NCBI GenBank assembly: GCA_017744605.1
Contig: JAGIAZ010000005.1
Span: forward strand, 62,001 to 126,000
DNA length: 64,000 bases
Direction: 5' to 3'
Source: Sphingobium sp.
Lineage (GTDB): Bacteria; Pseudomonadota; Alphaproteobacteria; Sphingomonadales; Sphingomonadaceae
The notes beneath the pieces are model-generated. The model saw only the letters and a list, made by a program, of their open reading frames with translations. It ran no database searches and had not been told where the DNA came from. Position 1 is the stretch's first letter. Each line of letters begins with the position of its first letter. The position numbers were made by a program, and so were the translations under genes. Shown in pieces: positions 27,881 through 36,472 of this stretch.

Positions 27881-28546
27881 ATGCGCCTGCTGATCGTCGA
27901 GGACGAACCGACCCTTGGCCGCCAGCTCAAGTCGACACTGGAGGGTGCCGGCTATGCTGTCGACCTCGCGACCGATGGCGAGGACGGCCATTTCATGGGT
28001 TCGACGGAGAGCTATGACGCCGTCGTGCTCGATCTCGGCCTCCCGGAGGTCGACGGCCTCACCATTCTCGACCGCTGGCGCAAGGAAGGCCGCGCTCACC
28101 CGGTGCTTGTGCTGACCGCCCGCGACAGCTGGTCGGACAAGGTCGCCGGACTCGACGCCGGCGCCGACGACTATCTCGCCAAACCCTTCCAGAGCGAGGA
28201 ATTGATCGCGCGCTTGCGTGCCCTCATCCGCCGTTCCTCGGGCCATGCGTCGAGCGAGCTTCTCGCTGGCGACGTCCGCCTCGACACGCGCTCGGGCAAG
28301 GTGACGCTGAATGGCGAGCCGGTGAAGCTCACCGCGCAGGAATATAAGCTCCTCTCATACCTCATGCATCACAAGGGCAAGGTGGTCAGCAGAACGGAGC
28401 TGATCGAGCATATCTACGATCAGGATTTCGACCGCGATTCGAACACAATCGAAGTCTTCGTGACGCGCATCCGGAAGAAGCTGGGCGCGGACGTCATCTC
28501 CACCATTCGAGGCTTGGGCTACAGCCTTGACGAACCCGCCGGCTGA
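27881..28546 (+). CDS. OmpR-family response regulator
   Basis: Cytoplasmic two-component regulator, 221 residues. Receiver domain: acidic pair VEDE near residues 7-10, phospho-acceptor Asp in VLDLGLP near 51, and Lys in YLAKPF near 101. C-terminal winged-helix: LTAQEYKLLSYLMHHKGKVV and EVFVTRIRKKLGAD, the OmpR/PhoB type. Overlaps the kinase gene by 20 bases. It resembles FeuP/PhoP-type regulators, but the regulon is unknown. Confidence 0.93.
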   Translation: MRLLIVEDEPTLGRQLKSTLEGAGYAVDLATDGEDGHFMGSTESYDAVVLDLGLPEVDGLTILDRWRKEGRAHPVLVLTARDSWSDKVAGLDAGADDYLAKPFQSEELIARLRALIRRSSGHASSELLAGDVRLDTRSGKVTLNGEPVKLTAQEYKLLSYLMHHKGKVVSRTELIEHIYDQDFDRDSNTIEVFVTRIRKKLGADVISTIRGLGYSLDEPAG

Positions 28547-29927
28547 ACCGGCATTCGCCGACCCGGCCCAGGCCCCGCGCTTCACGGGTTCGCTCAGCCG
28601 CCGCGTCATCGGCATCTCGGTCTTGTGGATCGCGGTGCTGCTGATCGGCGGCGGCCTTGCGCTCGACCGGGTGCTGACCAACGCCGTCACGCGGAATTTC
28701 GATGACGGACTCGCGTCTGTCCTGAACGCCATGATTTCCTCTGCCGAGATCGGACCGGATGGCGAAATCCTGTTCAATCGGGCTCTTGCCGACCAGCGCT
28801 TCCTGGAGCCGGCGAGCGGTCTCTATTACCAGGCCGGCATCGCGGGTCGCGAGGACTTCGACAATCTCGGCAACCGCTCACGCTCATTGTGGGACCGCGC
28901 GATCCATGTCACGCCGGAGATGCTGGCACATCCCGGCCAAGGCGCCGACACCACCCAGTTTCCCGAGGAGCCACTGCGCGTCATGGCGCGCACCGTGATC
29001 GTGCCGGGCAGCGAAGCGCGCTGGGTTCTGGTCGCGGCGCAGGCCCGCGAAACGCTGGACCTGCAGATCAAGGCGCTCCGCACCACCGTGTTTCGCAGCT
29101 TCCTGTTTCTCGGCGCGGGCCTTATCGCCCTGTCTGCGCTACAGGTGTTCATCGGCCTGCGGCCCCTCCGCCGCATCCGCGAGGAAATTGCGCGCATGCG
29201 AGCCGGCGAGAAGTCGCGTGTCACCGAACCGCTCCCGCGCGAAGTCCAGCCGATGGTCGAGGAATTGAACGCCCTGCTCGCCCATACCGAAAGCCAGGCC
29301 GAGGAAGCGCGGCGGCATGCCGGAAACCTGGCCCATGCGCTCAAGACACCGCTCACCGTGGTGATGAACGCCGCGACGGCCAATGCGCCAGATCTGTCCC
29401 CCACGGTGATCCGCGAGGCCGCGACGATGCGCCGCCAGATCGACCACCATCTCGCCCGGGCGCGGGCCATCGGGCGCCGGGGGTCGAGCCAGAGCCGTAC
29501 CAGCGTGTGGCCTAGCCTCGAGGCCGTCGAGCGCGCAGTCGAGCGCCTTTATCCCGATGTCCGCGTGGATCGCGATGGCGCACAGGATACGGTCGTGCGC
29601 ATCGAGCGGCAGGATCTCGACGAAATGATCGGCAATCTGGTGGAAAACGCCGCGAAATATGGCGGGGGAAGCGTGTTCGTGACGGTCGAGCCCAAGGGCA
29701 CGGCCTGGGTCGATATTGTTGTCGAGGACGATGGCAAGGGCATCCCGGCAGCCGAGCGCGAACGCATCTTCGATCGCGGCGTGCGCCTAGACAGCGGCAA
29801 GCCGGGCACGGGCCTGGGTCTCGCCATCGTTCGCGACGTTGCGGAAATCTATGGTGGCACGGTCGAACTGGGCGAAAGCGAGGATCTTGGCGGTTTGCTC
29901 GCAAGATTGCGGCTGCCATCGGCATAA
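28527..29927 (+). CDS. Sensor histidine kinase
   Basis: Inner-membrane sensor kinase paired with the preceding regulator, 466 residues. Two membrane segments (about 27-47 and 192-212) flank a periplasmic sensor of about 145 residues. HAMP-like linker, phospho-acceptor His in HALKTPLTVV near 270, N-box NLVENAAKYGG near 370, and GTGLGLAIV near 428. The TTG at 28527 is the only plausible start before the first membrane helix and overlaps the regulator by 20 bases. Stimulus unknown; the upstream PepSY gene suggests an envelope signal. Confidence 0.9.
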   Translation: MTNPPAEPAFADPAQAPRFTGSLSRRVIGISVLWIAVLLIGGGLALDRVLTNAVTRNFDDGLASVLNAMISSAEIGPDGEILFNRALADQRFLEPASGLYYQAGIAGREDFDNLGNRSRSLWDRAIHVTPEMLAHPGQGADTTQFPEEPLRVMARTVIVPGSEARWVLVAAQARETLDLQIKALRTTVFRSFLFLGAGLIALSALQVFIGLRPLRRIREEIARMRAGEKSRVTEPLPREVQPMVEELNALLAHTESQAEEARRHAGNLAHALKTPLTVVMNAATANAPDLSPTVIREAATMRRQIDHHLARARAIGRRGSSQSRTSVWPSLEAVERAVERLYPDVRVDRDGAQDTVVRIERQDLDEMIGNLVENAAKYGGGSVFVTVEPKGTAWVDIVVEDDGKGIPAAERERIFDRGVRLDSGKPGTGLGLAIVRDVAEIYGGTVELGESEDLGGLLARLRLPSA

Positions 29928-30080
29928 TGAAACGGTCGACGGAAGCCCCTGAGGCGCTCATTCACATCGGCTATACCAATTCGAAGCCACCGCTCTATTG
30001 AGCAGCTGCCGACCGGGTAGCCGTCCGCCAGGAAGCCCGGTCAGCAATCGTTCAGCAGATCGGTGCACAGACAGCCCAGC

Positions 30081-30872
30081 ATGATCGCGGCCCCGCCTAC
30101 ACAACCCGCTGAAACCGCACGTTATGGTGCGGGGGAACAGCCGCGCCGCCGTGCCCTCTTGCTGGCCATCATCCTGCACATTCTGATCGGCCTGGTTGTC
30201 GTCTACCAGAAGCGCGAGCCGATCGCGAAAATGGGTGAGGAAGGCCTCAAGACCTTCAACGTCGCGCCGGAAGGGCCGAAGGGATCGCAGACCGACAAGA
30301 CCGAGCAGAAGCAGGAGAAGAAGCAGACCAAACAGGCTGCGTCCCAGGACGTGCCCGTTCCCACCGAAACGCCGCCTCCGCCACCAGACACGCCTCCGCC
30401 GGTCGTCCGCGATTTCCAGATGCCGTTCCTGCAGCTGAACAGCCAGGATTATGCCGCGAGCAATATCGGCAAACAGCCTTCGCAGCGTCCGGCAGCCGGT
30501 CCTTCCCTCGCCCAGGGCGACAGCAAGGGCACCTATGGGCCAGGTTCGGGGCCCGGAGGCGCGACGCTCTATCCGGCGGACTGGTATCGCGAGCCCACCG
30601 ACGCGGAGCTCGGCGGCTATCTGAAGCCCGACATGCCGCGCGCGGGTTGGGGCATGATCGCCTGCAAGACCATCGCCCAATATCATGTCGACGATTGCTA
30701 CATCATGGGGGAATCGCCCCGTGGATCGGGTTTCGCCCGCTCGGTGCTGAATGCGTCCTGGCAATTCCTCGTCATGCCGCCGCGCATAAACGGCAAGACG
30801 CAGGTCGGCACATGGGTGAGCATCCGCATCACCTATTATGACGGCAGCATCAAATCGGCATCCGGCGGCTGA
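30081..30872 (+). CDS. TonB-like single-pass membrane protein
   Basis: A 263-residue protein with one N-terminal membrane segment (ALLLAIILHILIGLVVVYQ), a Lys/Gln-rich then Pro-rich periplasmic stretch (TETPPPPPDTPPPVV), and a C-terminal domain with two Cys (ACKTIAQYHVDDCYIMGES) and a WQFLVMPPRINGK strand pattern reminiscent of TonB C-terminal domains. This is the TonB/energy-transducer architecture. No ExbB/ExbD or receptor is adjacent. Start 30081 is chosen over a GTG at 30063. Confidence 0.65.
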   Translation: MIAAPPTQPAETARYGAGEQPRRRALLLAIILHILIGLVVVYQKREPIAKMGEEGLKTFNVAPEGPKGSQTDKTEQKQEKKQTKQAASQDVPVPTETPPPPPDTPPPVVRDFQMPFLQLNSQDYAASNIGKQPSQRPAAGPSLAQGDSKGTYGPGSGPGGATLYPADWYREPTDAELGGYLKPDMPRAGWGMIACKTIAQYHVDDCYIMGESPRGSGFARSVLNASWQFLVMPPRINGKTQVGTWVSIRITYYDGSIKSASGG

Positions 30873-30890
30873 GGCCGGATATCGACGCGC

Positions 30891-31673
30891 TTATTTGTCG
30901 CGCTTCTTGCGGTGCGTTTCCATGTCGAGGACCGTCGTGTCGGCACCTTCGGCGGGCAGCAGGCCGAGACGCCGCGCCACTTCCTGATAAGCCTCGACCT
31001 CACCGCCGAGATCGCGGCGGAAGCGGTCCTTGTCGAGCTTCTCGCCGGTCGCCGCGTCCCACAGGCGGCAATTGTCGGGGCTGATCTCATCAGCAAGGAT
31101 GATGCGCGAATAATCGCCATCCCAGATGCGGCCGAACTCGAGCTTGAAGTCGACCAGGCGGATGCCGATGCCCGCGAACAGGCCGGAGAGGAAGTCGTTC
31201 ACGCGGATCGCCATATCGGCGATGTCGTGCATTTCCTCCGGATTGGCCCAGCCGAAGCAGGCGATATGCTCCTCGGTCACCAGCGGATCGCCGAGCGCAT
31301 CGTCCTTGAGGCAATATTCGATGAGAGTCCGCGGCAGTTGCGTGCCCTCTTCGATGCCCAGACGCTTGGAGAGGCCACCGGCGGCGACATTGCGCACGAT
31401 CACCTCGAGCGGCACGATCTCGACCTGGCGGATCAGCTGCTCGCGCATGTTGAGGCGACGAATGAAGTGCGTGGGCACGCCGATATTGCCGAGCAGCGTG
31501 AAGACATGCTCGGAAATCCGGTTGTTGAGCACGCCCTTGCCGTTGATCGTGCCCTTCTTCTGCGCGTTGAACGCCGTCGCGTCGTCCTTGAAATATTGGA
31601 TCAGCGTGCCGGGTTCGGGGCCCTCGTAGAGGATCTTCGCCTTGCCTTCGTAGATTTGGCGGCGACGGGACAT
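30891..31673 (-). CDS. purC: SAICAR synthase
   Basis: Purine biosynthesis ligase joining aspartate to CAIR in the cytoplasm. The 260-residue protein has [36 protein letters not shown], the family segment [21 protein letters not shown] and [10 protein letters not shown] with [10 protein letters not shown]. Length and motifs are complete. No other pur genes are adjacent. Confidence 0.95.
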   Translation of the reverse strand: MSRRRQIYEGKAKILYEGPEPGTLIQYFKDDATAFNAQKKGTINGKGVLNNRISEHVFTLLGNIGVPTHFIRRLNMREQLIRQVEIVPLEVIVRNVAAGGLSKRLGIEEGTQLPRTLIEYCLKDDALGDPLVTEEHIACFGWANPEEMHDIADMAIRVNDFLSGLFAGIGIRLVDFKLEFGRIWDGDYSRIILADEISPDNCRLWDAATGEKLDKDRFRRDLGGEVEAYQEVARRLGLLPAEGADTTVLDMETHRKKRDK

Positions 31674-31822
31674 GGGCTGGTACCTACTCGTGAAAGACTG
31701 GCCGGAAAATCAACGCCCCGGCGACGCGAATCGAAAAGGATCAGCGGACGCCGGGGCTGTTGTTCGAGCCTGTAGACCAAGCAGGCGACAAGTGCAATTT
31801 GCACCCGCCCGCCGGTCGGATG

Positions 31823-32674
31823 TCAGACAAGGTTGGTCTTGTAGAGCTTGGTAAGCTCAGCCCAGGCCTTCTCGGCGGCCTCCATATTATAGGCGGCGCT
31901 TCCCGGCACGCACCAGCCATGGTCGGCCGGATAGACCTCGACCGTCGCGGGCCGCTTCGCAGCGGCGAAGGCGGCCTTGAGCGTGTCCTTGTCGGTCGGG
32001 GCACGCGCATCGTCATTCTTGGCGATACAGCAGAGGAACGCCGCCTTGGTCTTGGGAATGAGCAGGTGCGGGCTGGCCGGCGTGGTGGTCACGAGACCGC
32101 CGCCATGGAAGCTGCCGACGGCGCCGATGCGATTGGATACCGCCGCGGCTGTCCGGAAGGAGAGCGGGCCGCCCATGCAATAGCCCTGCACCCCGGCTTT
32201 CTTCTTCTTGTTGGTCGCGGCCTGGGCATCGAGGAAGCCGAGATAGGCAATCGCGTCGCTGTCGACGCCTTCGTCCTTGATGGCGTTCCGATAACCGAAC
32301 ATCTTCTGCATGTCGGGGTTCGCGCCGCCCGCGAGAATGTCCTTCGACGTCGCGCTGCGATAGAAGGGATTGGGCACCAGAACGGTGTAGCCCTGCGCGG
32401 CAAGGCGCCGGCCCATTTCGCGGAAGACCGGACGCAGGCCGAAAATGTCGGGCCACATGAGGACGGCAGGCCAGGCGCCCTTGCCGCCGGGATGGAACAG
32501 CGCGGCATCGGCGGTGCCGTCCGGCGTCTTGACGCTGACGTCGGTCTCCACGACGCTCTCGGCGGCATAAGCGGCCGTGCCTGAGAGTGTCGCCGCGGCG
32601 CCCAGCGCCACAAACGTCCGGCGGGTCAGCGACCAATCCTCGAACAGGCCAGAATTGATTTCATTGTCGCACAT
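31823..32674 (-). CDS. Tat-exported dienelactone hydrolase family protein
   Basis: Alpha/beta hydrolase of the dienelactone-hydrolase family, 283 residues, with a twin-arginine signal (SLTRRTFVALGAAATLSGTA), so probably periplasmic. Cys nucleophile in GYCMGG, His in PADHGW, and the strand VLMWPDIFG are visible. Family members hydrolyse lactones and other esters; most are cytoplasmic, so export is unusual. Substrate unknown. It lies beside a LysR regulator on the same strand, separated by about 130 bases. Confidence 0.85.
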   Translation of the reverse strand: MCDNEINSGLFEDWSLTRRTFVALGAAATLSGTAAYAAESVVETDVSVKTPDGTADAALFHPGGKGAWPAVLMWPDIFGLRPVFREMGRRLAAQGYTVLVPNPFYRSATSKDILAGGANPDMQKMFGYRNAIKDEGVDSDAIAYLGFLDAQAATNKKKKAGVQGYCMGGPLSFRTAAAVSNRIGAVGSFHGGGLVTTTPASPHLLIPKTKAAFLCCIAKNDDARAPTDKDTLKAAFAAAKRPATVEVYPADHGWCVPGSAAYNMEAAEKAWAELTKLYKTNLV

Positions 32675-32805
32675 TGCGTGAATCCCTCCTCATTGTCCGT
32701 CCATTGATTTTGTCCGGAGGCTCTGCCTGCGTGCCCGCACTGTCAAGGGCCGGGCGGCGGACAGTTTCATTCGCAGCCCCTGTTGCCCGGTCCTGCTGCC
32801 CCGTC

Positions 32806-33831
32806 CTACTGCAGGGTCGCGACCAGCGCCTGCACCTCATCATCGTCCGCCGCGGCGGGATGTACGACACGCCGCACCTCGATCGCCGGAATCGGATCGA
32901 CGAAGGGCAACCGCCTGAGGCCCGAACTGGCGCCGATGCGCGCCGCCGCCGCGCCAAAGAGCGGCAATATGCCCGCCCCTTCGCGCGCATTTTCGGTAAG
33001 CCGGCCATAATCGTCGCTCTCGAGCGCGACCGGCATGGCCCCAAGGCCGCCGCCCGAGAGGCAGGCATCGACCAGCGGGCGCAATCGATTGGCTGCGGCA
33101 AAGGTCAGGAGCGCATATTCGGCAATGTCGTCGCGGCTCACGAATTCCAGCGCGGCGAGCGGATGATCGCAGCCGACATAGAGCGACCAGCGCTCGCTCC
33201 AGAGATAATCGGACGGAAAGATCCGTGTCGCGCCCAGCGCATAGAAATAAGCCATGGTCACGCGGTCTTCGGAGAGCGCGAGCGCGACGCGATCCGCAAC
33301 GAAGCAATTATAGTCGATCGTCACCGGCCGATGCGGAAAGGCATCCTCGAACGCGGCGACCTTGGCCTGGAAGCGCGCGAGAATCGAAGGATGGATACCG
33401 ATGGTGATCGGTCGATCCGAGTGGGCATGCGGTGCCCAATGCGCATCGGGCGCTTCGACCGGCAAATCCGGCTGTTCTTCGACCTCTGGCGATACCGGCT
33501 TCATCGATGTCGGTGCTGCACGCCTGGCGGGCGCTGCCTGTGGCGCCGGCGGCACAACGCCGGCATGGTCACGCATCGCCTGCACCAGCGCGTCGCAATC
33601 GGCGAGAATGATCCGCGCACGGCTCAGCGCCGCCGCCCCCGCCGCAGACATGGCAGCCTTGCCGCCCCTTGCCCGCGCGAACAGCGAGACGCCCAGCCGG
33701 GTCTCCAGTTGCTTGATATGGTCGCTGATCGCCACCTGCGACACGCCCAGCGCCCGCGCGGCAGCGCGAAAACTGCCCTCGCGCGCAATCGCGTCCAGGG
33801 CCTCGAGTTGCCGTAGGGTCGGGCGGTCCAT
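32806..33831 (-). CDS. LysR-family regulator with a Pro/Ala-rich linker
   Basis: LysR transcription factor, 341 residues. HTH at the N-terminus: LRQLEALDAIAREGSFRAAA and LGVSQVAISDHIKQLE. The effector-binding domain begins near residue 145 (TIGIHPSILARFQAKVAAFE). Between the linker helix and this domain lies an insertion of about 50 residues rich in Pro, Ala and acidic residues (VVPPAPQAAPARRAAPTSM onward), making the protein longer than the usual 300. Effector and target are unknown; the neighbouring hydrolase is a candidate target. It lies just before the tRNA-Gly attachment site. Confidence 0.85.
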   Translation of the reverse strand: MDRPTLRQLEALDAIAREGSFRAAARALGVSQVAISDHIKQLETRLGVSLFARARGGKAAMSAAGAAALSRARIILADCDALVQAMRDHAGVVPPAPQAAPARRAAPTSMKPVSPEVEEQPDLPVEAPDAHWAPHAHSDRPITIGIHPSILARFQAKVAAFEDAFPHRPVTIDYNCFVADRVALALSEDRVTMAYFYALGATRIFPSDYLWSERWSLYVGCDHPLAALEFVSRDDIAEYALLTFAAANRLRPLVDACLSGGGLGAMPVALESDDYGRLTENAREGAGILPLFGAAAARIGASSGLRRLPFVDPIPAIEVRRVVHPAAADDDEVQALVATLQ

Positions 33832-33947
33832 AGCGATAGGTCTATGCTTGTCGCGTTACGAGTCAATGGCAGTCCGGACAAATTGGGTTCGGCAATGCCA
33901 TTGACCGCCGGCGCTTGCTTGTGGCAAGCGGCACGCCGCCTAGGAGC

Positions 33948-34021
33948 GCGGGTATAGCTCAATGGTAGAGCACTAGCCTTCCAAGCTTGTGATGCGGGTT
34001 CGATCCCCGCTACCCGCTCCA
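33948..34021 (+). tRNA. tRNA-Gly(TCC), phage attachment site
   Basis: Complete cloverleaf: acceptor GCGGGTA pairs with TACCCGC, D-arm GCTCAATGGTAGAGC, anticodon TCC, T-arm GCGGG-TTCGATC-CCCGC, discriminator T and encoded CCA. The phage integrase gene ends 18 bases past it, so the 3' half of this tRNA is the probable attL core; the phage must carry a copy of the tRNA 3' end at attR outside the window. Confidence 0.95.
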
Positions 34022-34039
34022 GCCTTCATGCTGCAGATA

Positions 34040-35272
34040 TTAGCCATTTCTGTCGCCTCCAACAAGCTTCAGACGCGGCGCCGATGCGGTAACATTGCGG
34101 TATGCGCCAGGTGCCAGCGCTTCGATCTCGTCAATGATTTCCTCGGTCGCAGCCATCGCAAGGCCGAGATTCGCAGGGTCGATGATCGCGTAGATGTCCG
34201 ACATGGCGAACGGTACGTGGCCGAGCATGATTTCGCCCTGCCGCCACTGCGCCTCACCTATCCGCTTGCGGGCAATCGTGGAGATCGACCGCCTGATAAG
34301 CTTCGGGCCGGCCTCGCGATTTGCGGGCAGTTTCAGATGAGCGCGCAGCTTGTCCCATGATGCGCGCACGCTCGCTGCCTGTATCCAATTGCCTTCGAGT
34401 TCATCGAGCCACGGGCGCATCTGCTTGGCAATCGGCACCATGGGCAATCGCTTGTTGGTCCGCTGGCGCCGCACGGGATTCAGGTCCAACACATGGGCGG
34501 CGCTGTGCCACTGGTCGCTTCTCACCGCCAGAACGGTTTCAGGACGCGCCCAGGAGGCCACTGCGAGGCGAAGATACGCCAAGAGCGTCTGCCGCTCCTT
34601 GATGCGCAGCGCGATGAGCGCGTCCGATTTCTCCTCGGGGCGCAGGCAATAGTTGAACATCGCTGCGATCGTCTCGACGGGCACACGCAGTTTCGGGCTC
34701 TGCGTAACATTCACCTGCTGCTGCGCGGTGAACTTCGCACGCTGTCCTGGGACGGCATTGATCGCGGCGGCGAGCTGCATCACGCTGCCCTCAACATGGG
34801 CCAGCGACCGGTCCCGCAGAACGCGGCCCTTGGGGCTGACAACGGGACGAGCAAGCGCCCATGCCCTGAATTTGACGATCCACGCTTCGTCGATCTCGGC
34901 GCAATGCGTTTCAGGCTTGGTTGCCGCAAGATAATCGATGACGTGAGACAGGCGGTGACGGCTCGCATCGTGACCGGCACTGCCCTCCCTGAGGATGAGA
35001 TAGTCGCCGATAGCTTGGCTGACCAAAGGTGAATACTCACCTTCCCATGGGCGCTGACAGGTCGGGCAAAGGCGTTCCCCCGCGTCATTCAGGTAGATCC
35101 GGTCGAGGGCCTTGATCCCGGCTTGCAGATCGCTCGTGCCCGCGCTAGCTGATCGCTCGCGCTTAAGCTCGTCATCGTACCAGATGACTTCGAGGTTCGC
35201 ACGGCCGGCGCGGCTGTGGAGGGCGTACTTGCCGCGCTGGTAGAGCGGCTTCTGGCGCTTCTTTGCAGGCAT
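34040..35272 (-). CDS. int: Tyrosine recombinase (phage integrase)
   Basis: Catalyses site-specific integration and excision at tRNA-Gly. The 410-residue protein has an Arg-containing box I (SWARPETVLAVRSDQW), a Lys-containing hairpin (NPVRRQRTNKRLPMVP), box II with LIRRSIST in place of the canonical HxLRR, then MLGHVPFAMSDIYAI with the presumed tyrosine nucleophile. The atypical box II, lacking the first His, is noteworthy. The gene ends 18 bases from the tRNA and lies last in the leftward early operon, so its expression would follow PL. N-terminal part is a divergent arm-binding and core-binding region. Confidence 0.85.
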   Translation of the reverse strand: MPAKKRQKPLYQRGKYALHSRAGRANLEVIWYDDELKRERSASAGTSDLQAGIKALDRIYLNDAGERLCPTCQRPWEGEYSPLVSQAIGDYLILREGSAGHDASRHRLSHVIDYLAATKPETHCAEIDEAWIVKFRAWALARPVVSPKGRVLRDRSLAHVEGSVMQLAAAINAVPGQRAKFTAQQQVNVTQSPKLRVPVETIAAMFNYCLRPEEKSDALIALRIKERQTLLAYLRLAVASWARPETVLAVRSDQWHSAAHVLDLNPVRRQRTNKRLPMVPIAKQMRPWLDELEGNWIQAASVRASWDKLRAHLKLPANREAGPKLIRRSISTIARKRIGEAQWRQGEIMLGHVPFAMSDIYAIIDPANLGLAMAATEEIIDEIEALAPGAYRNVTASAPRLKLVGGDRNG

Positions 35273-35424
35273 AGGTTCCTCTGAAATTCGGCCGCCGCTT
35301 CACGCAGGGCCCTATAGGCGCCCGTGGCGACAAGCAGGTCAAGATCGTCGGCGGAGAGCTGGATGCCCTTCCCTTGTTCGATGCGTCGGCTGAGGCGTCG
35401 GTCCAAGTCGGCCGGGTTGCTCAC
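35089..35424 (-). CDS. Small early phage protein overlapping integrase
   Basis: 111 residues, function unknown. The first half reads like a genuine helical protein (LSADDLDLLVATGAYRALRE); the second half, rich in Ser/Thr/Arg, lies in the 184-base overlap with the integrase gene and could be partly a frame shadow. Its start forms an ATGA overlap with the gene upstream, which favours translation. Either it is a short leader gene or the whole frame is coding. Confidence 0.5.
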   Translation of the reverse strand: MSNPADLDRRLSRRIEQGKGIQLSADDLDLLVATGAYRALREAAAEFQRNLCLQRSARSRSTSAASTPSTAAPAVRTSKSSGTMTSLSASDQLARARAICKPGSRPSTGST

Positions 35425-35783
35425 GCCGCCCTCCTCATCCGACGGGCCATCGTCGTCGCATGATCGTCCAAAATCCGCTGCGCCTCTTCACGGCTGAAAC
35501 CCATGCCGCGCAGGCGCTTAATCTCCTCGCCCATCGGCGTGCGCGGGTCGCGCTTCCTCGGCTCCAGCACCAGGGCCGGAACAGCGTCGAGCAGCCGGTA
35601 GCCGCTGCAACTGCGTCCGATCTCGCTCTCGATGTTGATGCCTTTCTCGCGCAGCCGCTTGACCGCTGCCCAGATGGCATCATCCTCGACGCCGCATATA
35701 GCCGCGAGCGATCCGGCGTTGCGCCATTGGCCATCGGCAAGCGCCGTCAGGATCTGACGTTGGAGGCGACCGAAGCGGTTCAT
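35421..35783 (-). CDS. Winged-helix-like early phage protein
   Basis: 120 residues. The N-terminal half has a winged-helix pattern (LQRQILTALADGQWRNAGSL, then VKRLREKGINIES and CSGYRLL), similar to BirA-type or replication-control HTH domains, suggesting DNA binding. The C-terminal half ends with a helix (EEAQRILDDHATTMARRMRR). Coupled by ATGA overlaps to genes on both sides. Role unknown, plausibly early regulation or excision control next to the integrase. Confidence 0.65.
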   Translation of the reverse strand: MNRFGRLQRQILTALADGQWRNAGSLAAICGVEDDAIWAAVKRLREKGINIESEIGRSCSGYRLLDAVPALVLEPRKRDPRTPMGEEIKRLRGMGFSREEAQRILDDHATTMARRMRRAA

Positions 35784-35908
35784 TTGCGGCGCTTCCGTTC
35801 GATCTTCGGCGTAACGAACCGCACAAACTCGCGCTTGATCGAGTCATAGACCAGATCGCCGGTCCGCTTTTCCGTTTCGCGGAAGGGGACGTACTCGCGG
35901 GCGATCAT
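35780..35908 (-). CDS. Very small basic early phage protein, 42 aa
   Basis: Basic 42-residue protein beginning MIAREYVPFRETEKR and ending in a Lys/Arg-rich tail. Both ends are in ATGA overlaps with its neighbours, the main evidence that it is real. No known family is recognised. Confidence 0.55.
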   Translation of the reverse strand: MIAREYVPFRETEKRTGDLVYDSIKREFVRFVTPKIERKRRK

Positions 35909-36054
35909 GACAGCCAAGCCACCACGCCAAACAGCATCACAAAACTGCCGATCAGAGCTGTCACGGCGGTTCCGGCGATCCGCAGCCATGTCGGGTGGGC
36001 TGCGATCTCGTTCCAGTGCAGGGCTTGCTCGTCGAGGGGGTGAAGGATCATCAT
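35905..36054 (-). CDS. Small single-pass membrane protein, 49 aa
   Basis: A 49-residue protein with a polar N-terminus (MMILHPLDEQALHWNEI) and a C-terminal hydrophobic segment (IAGTAVTALIGSFVMLFGVV). AGGAG lies five bases before the first ATG and the stop overlaps the next gene's start (ATGA). Predicted inner-membrane location; function unknown. Confidence 0.65.
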   Translation of the reverse strand: MMILHPLDEQALHWNEIAAHPTWLRIAGTAVTALIGSFVMLFGVVAWLS

Positions 36055-36107
36055 GGCTGCTCCTGAGTTTATCCTCGCGGCGGATCGAAACCCGCCGGTT
36101 GGGAAAG

Positions 36108-36461
36108 TCAGTCGGCGACGCGACGGATCTGCGCGGCGAACGGATCGAACTCGCGGGCAATACGCATCTCATAGAGGCCGGCGGGGAGATCGTGCGCGCC
36201 GTGAGCGTCGGGCGCGTCCTGGATGAGCTGCATCGGTTCCTCGAGCAGGGCATAGAGGATACGCATCCCCTCCGGGGCGTCAGGCTTTTCGAGGACAGCC
36301 ACGGCGCCACTCAGAATGTGATGATTGCCGCTCTCGGAGTGACTGATAATCGGACGGCCGCGCTTGTCCTTCTCGTTGTGGGCAATGAGGCCGGCCGGCA
36401 TGTCGCCAATGATGCGAAACACAGTGATTTCGCCTTGGGCACAGATAACTTCGCGCTTCAT
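36108..36461 (-). CDS. Hypothetical early phage protein, 117 aa
   Basis: Begins MKREVICAQGEITVFRIIG after AAAGGACAT; the in-frame ATG at 36527 lacks a ribosome site and is rejected. The product is soluble, beta-rich at the start, acidic near the end (PDAHGAHDLPAG). No family is recognised. It follows the repeat protein gene by 11 bases in the leftward early operon. Confidence 0.65.
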   Translation of the reverse strand: MKREVICAQGEITVFRIIGDMPAGLIAHNEKDKRGRPIISHSESGNHHILSGAVAVLEKPDAPEGMRILYALLEEPMQLIQDAPDAHGAHDLPAGLYEMRIAREFDPFAAQIRRVAD

Positions 36462-36472
36462 AATATGTCCTT

